Assembly (NCBI GenBank): GCA_964017065.1
Contig: OZ024784.1
Location: forward strand, 16,473,152 to 16,537,151
Length of the DNA stretch: 64,000 nucleotides
Direction: 5' to 3'
Origin: Haliclona indistincta
Lineage: Eukaryota > Porifera > Demospongiae > Haplosclerida > Chalinidae
Positions 45,701 through 55,822 of this stretch are shown piece after piece. The first letter of the stretch is position 1. Each line of letters starts with the position of its first letter. The notes below the pieces were generated by a model that was not told the DNA's origin, searched no databases, and saw only the letters and a program-made list of their open reading frames with translations. Both the position numbers and the translations under genes were made by a program.

Positions 45701-46603
45701 CTGGTTTCATCACTTCTCTCTCTCTCTCTATCCTCAGGTTCAAGGACTTCTTTGAGATGACACCTAAGAAGTTTCAGAACAAGACCAATGGAATCACTCC
45801 ACGACGTTGGCTGCGACAGTGCAATCCAGCACTCTCTGATGTCATTTCAGACGTAAGAGCGACACAAACTACATGCAAATAAATGATTCCTGTTCTCTCA
45901 GCGTATTGGAGAAGAGTGGGTGACTGACTTGTTCCAGCTGAAGAAGCTTCTTCCTCTGACTAAAGAAGACAGACTAATCCAGTCAATCTACCAAGTGAAG
46001 CAGGTTCGAATATCAGTAACTTTTCGATGCTTTCCTTACCACTACTCTCTCATAGGATAACAAGAATGCATTTGCTGAGCACCTGAAGGATCAATATGGT
46101 GTTGATGTGGACCCATTGTCGATGTTTGACTGTCAGGTCAAGCGCATCCACGAGTACAAACGACAGCTGCTCAACTGCCTCCATGTTGTCACACTTTATA
46201 ACCGTGAGTTGAGAACATTAGCTTTGTTCACATCTCTTGATTTTGTCTAATAGGTATCAAGAAGAACCCAGAGATGGAGTTTGTTCCAAGGACTGTCCTT
46301 ATTGGAGGAAAGGTACACTACGTGTGGAGTAGTCAGAATCAGATTTTTAGCTTGTTTTTGTGTCATCTTCCTCAAGGCTGCTCCGGGCTACCTTACAGCC
46401 AAAGCAATCATCAAACTCATCAACTCTGTTGCTAAAGGTATGTGGGTGTGGTGTATTGGACGGCATTATCTTATCTCGCTGACAGTTGTGAACAATGACC
46501 CAGAAGTTGGAAACAGACTGAAGTTCATCTTCCTAGAGAACTATCGTGTCTCACTTGCTGAGAAAGGTACAGAAGCACAATGATAATTCCTGTATGATAT
46601 GAT

Positions 46604-46698
<95 letters not shown>

Positions 46699-47458
46699 TC
46701 TTCAGTGATCCCGGCCTCTGATCTGTCTGAACAAATTTCCACTGCTGGTACTGAGGCATCTGGTACAGGCAACATGAAGTTTCAAGTAAGACTGCACATG
46801 TTTGGACGTGTGTGTGATGTCTTGTGGTATTAGGCAAACGGTGCTCTCACTATCGGGACACTGGACGGTGCTAATGTAGAGATGAGAGAGGAGATGGGTC
46901 CTGAGAACATCTTCATATTCGGGATGAACGTACAAGAAGTGCAAGAACTAAAGAGAAAAGGGTATGCATGCGGAGAGTCGTGATAACAGCAGTACTTACT
47001 GCCTACAAACTGCAGCTACAACCCAAAAGAATACTATGAGAAAAATGCCGAGCTCAAACTAGCTATTGATCAGATACGCAGCGGCTTCTTCCTCCCAACT
47101 GAGGTTGATATGTTCAAGCCTCTGATGGATCATTTACTGTTCCACGACACGTGAGCTCTGTTGTAGCTGCTGTTTAAACTAACAACTATCTGATTGTCTC
47201 TACAGATACTGCCTACTAGCTGACTATCAATCGTATGTGGAATGTCAAGAGAGAGTGTCGCAGACTTTCATGGTAAGGAAATGATACGTAGAAATTGTTA
47301 GATGTCACGTATTGTCTCTGCAGGATCGCTCAAAATGGCTGGTAATGTGTCTAAGAAATATCGGCAGTGTGGGGAAATTCTCTAGCGACAGAACGATCCA
47401 GGAGTACAGCGACGACATTTGGGGTGCCAAGCCAGTTCTTGTGCCAAAGGAGAAATAG
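42771..47458 (+). CDS. PYG: Glycogen phosphorylase
   Basis: Phosphorolyses glycogen to glucose-1-phosphate in the cytosol. Twenty exons (42771-43016, 43378-43479, 43845-43923, 43974-44077, 44123-44354, 44607-44689, 44739-44882, 44933-45172, 45521-45684, 45738-45852, 45902-46003, 46056-46203, 46254-46312, 46377-46437, 46486-46566, 46706-46785, 46834-46961, 47016-47150, 47206-47272, 47324-47458) join in frame to 834 residues (human 842). The regulatory serine in RKKQISMR is kept, so control by phosphorylase kinase is likely. Also seen: [68 protein letters not shown] and [10 protein letters not shown] with the PLP lysine. One copy serves where vertebrates have three isozymes; which isozyme it is nearest was not judged. 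Confidence 0.96.
44392..44467. repeat. 24-bp tandem repeat, 3 copies, in a glycogen phosphorylase intron
   Basis: Three perfect copies of cacagctatgtgtgcaccca plus gtct. Confidence 0.95.
45187..45495. repeat. 23-bp minisatellite, about 13 copies, filling a glycogen phosphorylase intron
   Basis: Unit ttgatgctgtggtgtgtagc + cag, nearly perfect, between the exons ending 45172 and starting 45521. The minus-strand open frame across it is a repeat artefact. Confidence 0.95.
46603..46700. repeat. (CT)n microsatellite as the polypyrimidine tract of an intron
   Basis: About 45 uninterrupted CT units run directly into TTCAG, the acceptor of the exon at 46706. Confidence 0.97.
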
Positions 47459-47603
47459 AGGATATGAGGACTTATTTGCTTTTAGAGCACTAGTTTGCAG
47501 CTCAGCCAAATTATCTTACGTCTTGTCGTAGTAAATCAGAGTTCTTGACTGTTATCAATAATAATTTAGTCAAACAAACTATCACACATGTTTCACTACT
47601 TTA

Positions 47604-49191
47604 TTAGGAGTATATGAATGTCTGAATGCTGTGAGCAAGAGCTGTCAGCTTTGCTGCCTGTTTGCTGTTAGGGAGCAAGTCCATCAACTTGAAAGTAATG
47701 TCACTATCTTCTGTGTTCATGACCACCACTACCACCTGGTTGGAGGGGGTCAGGAATGCTGTACACTCCAGACTAGTGTTGCTGACCATGTTAGATATCC
47801 TCACTGAACCACGAGGAACATACTTACTGGAGTGGAGTATAGATAGCATCATGCATGCATTGTAATAAATGCTGAGTTGTACCTGATGTGACCCACATAG
47901 TAGTAGATCAGTTGAGGATAGAGTATTTGGTTGTCTGTGTCAGCAAGTATCATAGAGTCAAACCCACACTTGTCATCTCCTTCACACTCATCAGGACCAC
48001 GATGGTTAGGTCCACCATTCATGTCTAGTAGCAGATTCCAGTCTATGAATCCAACTACCCAGTTGTTCATATCTCCAATGATGTCATGAGCATAGTGCTC
48101 TCCATGGGTCCAGAGAGGAGACGCTGGATTCTCCTCTCTACCGTCAGTTGCTTCAGTAGCTAGTATCGGTTTGTCAGGGAAGAGGTAGTGTGTGGTGTTG
48201 AGATGGTCAAACTGGTCTCCACTGTACCAATGGACTGCAGTTCCCCACAGGTACTGAGCAGCATCAGAATCAGAGTACACAGTCTGGGCCCATTTCACCA
48301 CATGATCCTTGTTGTGATCATACAGGAGAATGTTCAGGTCTGGATGGTCCTTCTTGAGAGTCGGCCCAAGATACATCTTCACAAAATCTCTCTCGGTCTC
48401 AGGTGAAAAGTGCATTGCTTCATAGTTTGATGGACAGTATTCAGGCTCATTTTGAACAGTCATGCCCCATATAGTAATCCCCTGGCTTGCATAATCAGTC
48501 ACAAACTTGGACAAGTAGTTAGCCCAAGTGGACTTGTACTCATCTTTTAGATCGCAAAGGTTACAATCTAAGGTTTTGCAATATTCAAAGTCATTGTTCT
48601 TCATCCAGGCTGGAGCACTCCATGGTGATGCTACTATATGCAGGTCCTCCTTAGTCCAGTTTGATCGTGTTTTAAGAGCTCGTTGGAGGAAAGGTATTCT
48701 CAGCTTGGTGTCATGGTCGATAGAGAAATGATCCAGAGATGTATCACCGTCCACATCATCATAGGTATAGTGCTCCAAGGAGAAGTCACATGATCCAATC
48801 GGGTATCGTGCCATGTTGTAGTGCTGTCCATCCTCAGAGAAGTACATATCCAGCAGCTGTGTCTGCAGTGACGAGTTGAGCTTAGAGAACACATATGAAG
48901 CCGAGTCAGTGAATGCTCCTCCAAATCCTAGAATTGTCTGATAGGTCGTTTTTCTGAATGGATGGATCATATAATATTGACAGACAAACTTGTAACTCAC
49001 CTGTTTATGACTAAGTTTATATCCGAATCAAAATCTTCAGCGAATTGAAATTGTGGCTGTTCTGTCAGCCGATCGTTAGTGCCCTGCGCTGTCCTGGTCC
49101 ATTGCACCACAGTAGCCCTCTCTGCAGCATTTTCACCCAGAAGCAACGCAACGAAGAATACAAGTGCGACCTCCATAACGCGACAAAACAT
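47604..49191 (-). CDS. Glucosylceramidase-type glycoside hydrolase (GH30), intact copy A
   Basis: Homologue of lysosomal acid beta-glucosidase (GBA1). Three exons, 49001-49191, 47883-48953 and 47604-47826, encode 494 residues; the first intron is only 47 bp. Start MFCRVMEVALVFFVALLLG is a signal peptide (MEV at 49176 is an alternative start). Motifs: LGFGGAFTDSASYVF, YPIGSCDFSLEHYTYDD, ASPWSAPAWMK, TVQNEPEYC with the acid/base Glu, GPTLKKDHPD, GTAVHWY, ILATEATDG with the nucleophile Glu, GFIDWNLLLDMNGGPNH, YVGHI, then SKYVPRGSVRI and the C-terminal beta domain ending IQTFIYS. All catalytic features are present. It is convergent with glycogen phosphorylase (145-bp gap) and is the left end of a tandem array with two broken copies. 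Confidence 0.93.
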
Positions 49192-49419
49192 GCCTGAGTC
49201 GTGAGTACAAGTACAATGTGTGTTTACATACTGTTGCGATGATCCTCGTGGCATTGTCTATGCTCGTGGTGATCATGCACGCTGTCTGCCGTCCAGTGGA
49301 CGATTTTAAAATTGGCGCGCTTACTAGACTCTCTAATTTGAGCGGGAAAGTCGAATTCAAAGTTAACTACATTATGAATTGCTATTGCAGCGTTGGAACT
49401 CTGACCAATCTGATGTACA

Positions 49420-49632
49420 CTCCAGAAGGTAGGCTGCTATTAGCAAGAGCAATCACTTTCACTGTCTGTCTGCTAGCACCATTAATTTTGTCAACTTGAA
49501 ACTGAGCTATGTATGTCACTATCTCCTGCGTTCGTGACCACCACTACCACCTGGTTGGAGGGGTCAGAAATGCTGTACACTCAAAGATTGCTGTGTTGGA
49601 TATCCACAGAACCTTGAGGAACAGCTTACTTA
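49420..49632 (-). pseudogene. Decayed fragment of a GH30 last exon (unit 1)
   Basis: Minus-strand sequence matches the last exon of GH30 copy A: a core equivalent to ECTAFLTP, then NQVVVVV and GDSDI, with intervening frameshifts and stops and a diverged 3' part. It sits upstream of GH30 copy A exon 1 and downstream of beta-helix gene 1. The same fragment recurs in units 2 and 3. Confidence 0.75.
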
Positions 49633-49846
49633 AGCAAAAATGGTAGCAATTTATCTGATAATATTAGTGCGAGCTAGGCGTTGTATATGTACAGAGATCA
49701 ACTTATTTTCAACCAACAGTATGAACACACAAACACACACGCAATAACTGATTTTGTTCTGTTTCACACAATTATAGTAATATAAAAAATACAGTAAACC
49801 ACTAAAGAATAAATTCACACATGTATGCAATTCTTGGAAGTTATAG

Positions 49847-52800
49847 TTAAGTGGGTGCTGGAGCATACTGACAGTATTTCTGCTGCTTGTATTCACTGGG
49901 GTTGAGTATACGATCAGCATACATACTGTCTGCTACAAAATCATTGATTGAGACTGTAGAAACAGGTACAATGAGTGGAGCTTGCTCTTGATCTGGTTCT
50001 GGCTCTTCATCAACTGCATTCTTTTTCGTCTTAATCTTGCGAAAAGTCTGTACACAACAGAACTTGAGCAGACGATAGGTGAGGTAGAGACAGAGAGCCA
50101 AGAAAGGTACATACATCAAACATTGGCTAATAATAGACATAATAATAGGTATAAAAAAATCATTTCTAACAAATGCAGTAATCAGTGCAGTAATCGAAAG
50201 CAAGATCAAGAAAAACACAAATATAATGTTAGTGAAGTTATGAACAACTTTTTTGTATGGTCGAAATAAAAACATCATTGCTGTCATGATGAAGCTAGAA
50301 CATAGCTCTTCAATAACAAAATATGGCACAGGAGTCGGTGTAACAAAGAAAGCAACATGACAGAAGCGAAACAAAAGATATATTCCAGCAAAGTACCTCC
50401 TCTCACTGCCATCGGTTTCACTGTTTTTAAAGCAGCCCTGATAAGCATCCACCAGTGCATGCAGACCTGGCCTGTCCAACTTACACCTTGTAAGAAATTG
50501 CTGGAAAGATTTGAGATGATAGAATAAGAGAACAATAGTTGGAGTAACTACAAATACCAGTAGGCACAATATTGCCAGGACACCATATACTGCATGAGGC
50601 CAACCAAAGTACCCTAAGTTAGCATCATAATAAAATGCTACAGTATAGTTGCGATCTCCACGGTAATAATATTCATCAATGTTACCTTCCACAACAAAAG
50701 TGAACTTCAGCAGTTTAGCTGAGGTGGCCAGGAAGCGCATGTATGATAGTAGCAACAAGCCAGCATAAGTGTCAATTAATGAAGGATTTATTTTGAATTT
50801 TTGCCAGAAGCGAGCCGCCAGCTGATGGACTGGTCTAGTGGTGTATACAACAAGCCTGTAGCCATTATTGTACCACTTGATCCAAGTATATGTCACTGCA
50901 ATAAACACCAGAGGACAGGCAGCTTTGATGTATTCAAGAAGAATAGCTTCAGCTGCTGTGTCTATGAGAGGGATACAGAAAAAAGCTGGATCAAGATTGA
51001 GAAAATTGAGGTTCCAAATACTGTACACTGTGAGAGGAATACTCAAATAGTAGTAGTGATAGAAGAAGTATGTAGCTCTATAACAGTCATTTGTTATTGT
51101 TGGTGACCAGGATGTATAGCTTAGTCCTGGAAATTGCAATGTCACCATTTGACTGAACAGTACAAACCCACTGAGACCACCATCAGTGATTTTGATGTGA
51201 AGAACTGCCAATAATGTCAGCAAGAATAGAGTTGGTATGAGTTGAAGAAATAAGAAAATAGCAACTCCATAATAAGGAGAATCACATTTTATACAAGAGA
51301 GGTCAGGATCATTAATGGCTACAGCATAGCCGTTTTTGCATTTGCCACATAATATTCCAGTTCTGCTTTCAAGACAATGAAGATCGTAATTGTACTTGTT
51401 TCTATATGAAGCAGGACAAGCTCCAAATCTTTTCTGTGACCGACAGTTATTGCAATCGAAATTATATCTCTGAGATCCACATTGATGAAAGTATACTGTA
51501 ACAGGAACTACTGGAAACTGAAGTGGATGGATATACAAGAGTGATGGCTCAGTATCGTAATCACTGGAGCAGTCTACCCATATGGATGATTTTATTGTGC
51601 CTGGTAGACCAATAATGTGTACTAAACCACTAACAACTACTACTAGAATCTCTTCTGGGTCTGTTACATCATTGCCCCATAAATCACGCACTTTAAGCTG
51701 CATTATATCCTGAAGGCTATCTCCTGAATTAATAGTATAGTTGAGTGAACCAGTGTAATTAAGATAAACTGCTGAAGATCTTAACTGACTTGTGCACCCA
51801 TGAATATTATATGACCATCCTGTCCAGCAAAAAGTGCTGCTGAAAGAATTTGGCATAATATTATAGGATTGAATCAACTCTACAAAGATTGCAATAGCAT
51901 GACCTGATGGCATTAGTCTGTTATTAATAAAAGTGACGTTCACTCCCCAGTCATCAGGATGGAGTGATGGGTTGCTGTGTTTGAAAACACAATCTTCAAG
52001 TCCTGTTTGACCAAGAGTACAAGTATCAGCATATATGGCCCCGCCCTGACCTGAAGCAATGTTGTCTTTGAACAAGAGAGTAGAGCCAGTATTCAGAATG
52101 ATAGAGCTAGACCCCACCAGGTGGATACCAGCTCCATTATAAGCACTGTTGTTGATAAACTGTGAGATGATGAGAGTTCAATGGACGAGGAATGAAGGCT
52201 TAGAGCTGATAGGTAGCTATTCTGCTGATCACCAGTAAACAATATGTCACCTTGGAATACAACATGTGACAAGAATTCAACAAGAAAATGTCCATCACAT
52301 GGTAAAATATTCCAATTTTCCGATACAGAATGACAATGACCATTAGTGAAGTTACTATTGCCTACAGTAATATTCAAAAGAGGTTGACTACATTTGACAC
52401 TTTGAGACAAGTAAGCAGATGATCCTTGAAATGCTGTATTGCTGTCGAATACACAATTCTTAATGACCAGTTTGTTATCATCAGTCGAGCATTCATAGAC
52501 CTTGTGCATTAGATAAACTGAAATGCCACCACCAATATCGGCTTCATTTGAGATAATTCTGCTACTATTAATAGCAACTGTATTTTTACCAAAGAGACGG
52601 TTTGAATTAAAGCCAACAAAGATACCTCCACCATTGGCATAATAAGCTCGTTCTGTCGACGCTTCATTCCCTGTCACCTCAGCATTGTCTACAGTAACAG
52701 TATTACCACTGGTATTGTCACAGAAGGCTAGATACAAACCACCTCCAAACTGTGCTTTGTTGTTGTTCAGACGTACACTATTGACCAGTTGTATAGTGTT

Positions 52801-53565
52801 GTTGGTTGCTTCTCCTCTGAGCACCACTGAGATGCCTCCTCCTCCTCCTCTAGTGGTACTGCCACACGGGTTGATCCACTGGCCAGCTGCACTACTAGCA
52901 GTGTTGTGAGTGAAGGTGGAGTTAGTTATAGTACAGAATGATTGAGAGGTGGCCTCGCTAGTCTCTATCACTAACCCTCCTCCTCCACCCTCATTTGATA
53001 AACCATTGTATGAGAAGTGGCACGACTCAATGTTAACTTTGCCCATTGCATTATAAATAGCAACACCTGTGCCAGTAGAATTATGTATATGAACTTTATT
53101 TAGTTCAATAGAAATGCAGCTTGTGAATAAGATTGTTACTTTGATACGGTGACATTCACTGTTTTGTTGTTTTCCACAGCCAACTAACCTCAAGTTACTG
53201 ATTGTGATATTTGTCGACCAGAGGAATGCTAGACCAGCCAATGGCTGACACGTGATGACTACAGGCTCACCTTGACTGCCATTACCCACAATGGCTAGCT
53301 GGGACATGTTCCTGAGCTGAGTCTCACTGCCATTGTGCAGATGGTGTTGTCCTGGTTGGAGGAGGATGGTGATGGAGTGGTTGTAGTGCTGGACTCCTTT
53401 GAGGGCCAGGTTGAGGGAGAGACAGGGAGTGGAGTAGCCTCCCTCCCAGCAGGAGGAGTCATTGACACCAGTCTGGCTGCTACTGTCCACATAGATCAGT
53501 CTCTGGTCTACAGTATAGCAGAGAGTGACCACTGGCAGAGCCAGCAGGATAAAGATGGAATTCAT
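49847..53565 (-). pseudogene. Beta-helix/multi-TM protein copy 1, frameshifted
   Basis: About 97% similar by eye to copy 2 (55823-59503) over its whole length, but at about 52160 it has a net loss of 7 bp (AAACTGTGAGATGATG against AAACTGTAACTGAGCAGATGATG on the plus strand). The frame breaks after ...SSIELSSS, so the N-terminal frame (53565 to 52093, about 490 residues) and the C-terminal frame (from about 52117 to 49847, about 755 residues) are separate. The N part could still make a secreted beta-helix without the membrane region. The C-terminus reads through the stop used by copies 2 and 3 and adds QQKYCQYAPAPT. A fixed pseudogene, a segregating allele or an assembly error are all possible. 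Confidence 0.8.
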
Positions 53566-54354
53566 TATGCTTGTAGACTGCAATACAATTTATGTTGACA
53601 GTCTTATATACAAGTTTACAGGTGAAGCACAACAAGTTATAAGATAATGTTTTCAAAAACAAAATCCTGTCAGCTTGAATACAAAAAAAGTTTTTTAAAC
53701 ATTATAGCTGTGGATAAAAATCTCCATGCAAGGCAGTGTCCCACGAATACTTTTGTATTCAACACAGTGAAATTAAACAAAAACAATTTGCTATTGTTCT
53801 GGTTCACACAACTGGACATGTATAAAAGTTTCAACAAAGCTACAAACAGAATTCCTACAGTAGTCATTATGTTTATGTATTTAGTATAGGAACTGTACTA
53901 CTGGTTATTGTATTCATTTGGATTGAGTATATGATCAGCATACATGCTGTCTGCTACAAAATCATTGATTGAACTGTATCAGTCATAAATATATCCCATC
54001 ATAGTCATAGTATAGTTATGTTTATTTTTTTCTAAATATAGTTATTATGCAATAATAATTAATTATAGTAATAACATATTTCTAATTATAGACAGTTTAT
54101 CCACAAATGCATTAGCAATTTATGAAATAGCGTATACTAAATTTTCAGTTGCTATACTCAGAAAAATTATTTTGTGCAATCGTGATTCATTGCTAAATTG
54201 ACTAATAGTATGCTCACTTAATAGTGAATGTTTTCTCTTCATGATTGGTGACAGAGCAATGAGGACCAAACTTATGACACTAAAGTAAAACAATAAGACT
54301 CTGCTGTGAACACCTACTGTGGATAAGCGTTGAGATAATATGTAATTTTGTTTC
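53566..54354. other. Spacer between unit 1 and unit 2
   Basis: AT-rich. It holds the upstream region of beta-helix copy 1 and the beta-helix 3'-end fragment at 53905-53975, then sequence shared with the spacer at 60170-60507. No other gene seen. Confidence 0.6.
53905..53975 (-). pseudogene. Isolated fragment of the 3' end of a beta-helix gene
   Basis: The minus strand encodes a stretch equivalent to SINDFVADSMYAD.ILNP.EY, the last about 22 residues of the beta-helix proteins, with no upstream coding sequence. It lies between beta-helix gene 1 and truncated GH30 copy B, and a second such fragment lies at 59937. Confidence 0.8.
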
Positions 54355-55146
54355 TTAGTCAGGGAAGAGGTAGTGTGTGGTGTTGAGATGGTCAAACTGG
54401 TCTCCACCGTACCAATGGACTGCAGTTCCCCACAGGTACTGAGCAGCATCAGAATCAGAGTACACAGTCTGGGCCCATTTCACCACATGATCCTTGTTGT
54501 GATCATACAGGAGAATGTTTAGGTCTAGATGATCCTTCTTGAGAGTCGGCCCAAGATACATCTTCACAAAATCTCTCTCGGTCTCAGGTGAGAAGTGCAT
54601 TGCTCGTTGGAGGAAAGGTATTCTCAGCTTGGTGTCATGGTCGACAGAGAAATGATCCAGAGATGTATCACCGCCCACATCATCATAGGTATAGTGCTCT
54701 AAGGAGAAGTCACATGATCCAATCGGGTATCGTGCCATGTTGTAGTGCTGTCCATCCTCAGAGAAGTACATATCCAGCAGCTGTGTCTGCAGTGAGGAGT
54801 TCAGCTTAGAGAACACATATGAAGCAGAGTCAGTCAATGCTCTTCCAAATCCTAGAATTGTCTGATAGGTCGTTGTTTTGAATGGATGGATCATAATAGG
54901 TCGTTGTTCTGAATGGATGGATCATATAATATTGACAGACAAACCTGTAACTCACCTGTTTATGACTACGTTCATATCCGAATCAAAATCTTCAGCGAAT
55001 TGAAATTGTGGCTTTTGTGTCAGCCGATCGTTAGTGGCCTGTGCTGTCCTGGTCCATTGCACCACAGTAGCCCTCTCCGCTGCATTTTCACCCAGAAGCA
55101 ACGCAACGAAGAATACAAATGTGACCTCCATAACGCGACGAAACAT
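54355..55146 (-). pseudogene. GH30 copy B, truncated and internally deleted
   Basis: Exon 1 (54956-55146) is intact, with the signal peptide. Exon 2 differs from copy A in three ways. A 31-bp tandem duplication at the acceptor (54866-54930) leaves only the upstream AG and shifts the frame. An in-frame 261-bp deletion joins FLQRA to MHFSPE at a 3-bp microhomology (gct), removing the ASPW motif and the acid/base Glu (QNEPE). The homology stops after TTHYLFPD (54358), followed at once by TAA, so the nucleophile Glu and the C-terminal third are gone. The exon-2 frame from MIHPF (54894) is still open for 179 residues. It cannot be an active glucosidase. Confidence 0.88.
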
Positions 55147-55822
55147 GACTGCGACGTGAGTACAAGTACAATGTGTGTTTACATACTGTTGCGATGATCC
55201 TCGTGGTGATCATGCACGCACCGTGGACGATTTTTAAATTGGCGCGCTTACTAGACTCTAATTTGAGCGGGAAAGTCGAATTTTACACTGTGAATTGCTA
55301 GTGCAGCGTTGGAACTCTGACCAATCTGATGTACACTCCAGAAGGCAGGCTGCTATTAGCAAGAGCAATCACTTTCACTGTCTGTCTGCTAGCACCATTA
55401 ATTTTGTCTGCTACTAGCAACTTGAAACTGAGTTCCTGTGTTCATGACCACCACTACCACCTGGTTGGAGGGGGTCAGGAATGCTGTACACTCAAAGATT
55501 GCTGTGTTAGATATCCACAGAACCTTGAGGAACAGCTTACTTGAGCAATAAATGGTTGCAAAATATTTGACAAATTATATTAGTAGAACACGTGCAAGCT
55601 TGACGTTGTATATGTACAGAAATCAACTTTTTTTTCAACCAACAGTATGAACACATACACACACATGCAATAACTGCTTTTGTTCTGTTTCACACAATTA
55701 TAGTAATTTTATAAGATTTAGTAAACCACTGAAACTTTTGCTAAGGAATTAATTCACACATTTATGCAGTTCTTGGTATAACATAGTTAAGTGGCTGCTG
55801 GAGTATACTGACAGTATTACTG
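55147..55822. other. Intergenic region of unit 2
   Basis: Homologous to 49192-49846 and 61256-61963. It contains the decayed GH30 last-exon fragment and the 3' flank of beta-helix gene 2. No intact gene. Confidence 0.6.
55345..55545 (-). pseudogene. Decayed fragment of a GH30 last exon (unit 2)
   Basis: Same relic as at 49420-49632, matching the ECTAFLTP...NQVVVVV part of copy A, with frame breaks. Confidence 0.7.

Noticed and set aside
46551..46775. Minus-strand frame with an (ER)n run
   Set aside because: Produced by the (CT)n microsatellite in a glycogen phosphorylase intron.
49847..53565. Beta-helix copy 1 as two genes, or as one gene with an intron
   Set aside because: Copy 2 is continuous across the break, and there is no GT-AG pair that would restore the frame there; a 7-bp net deletion explains it.
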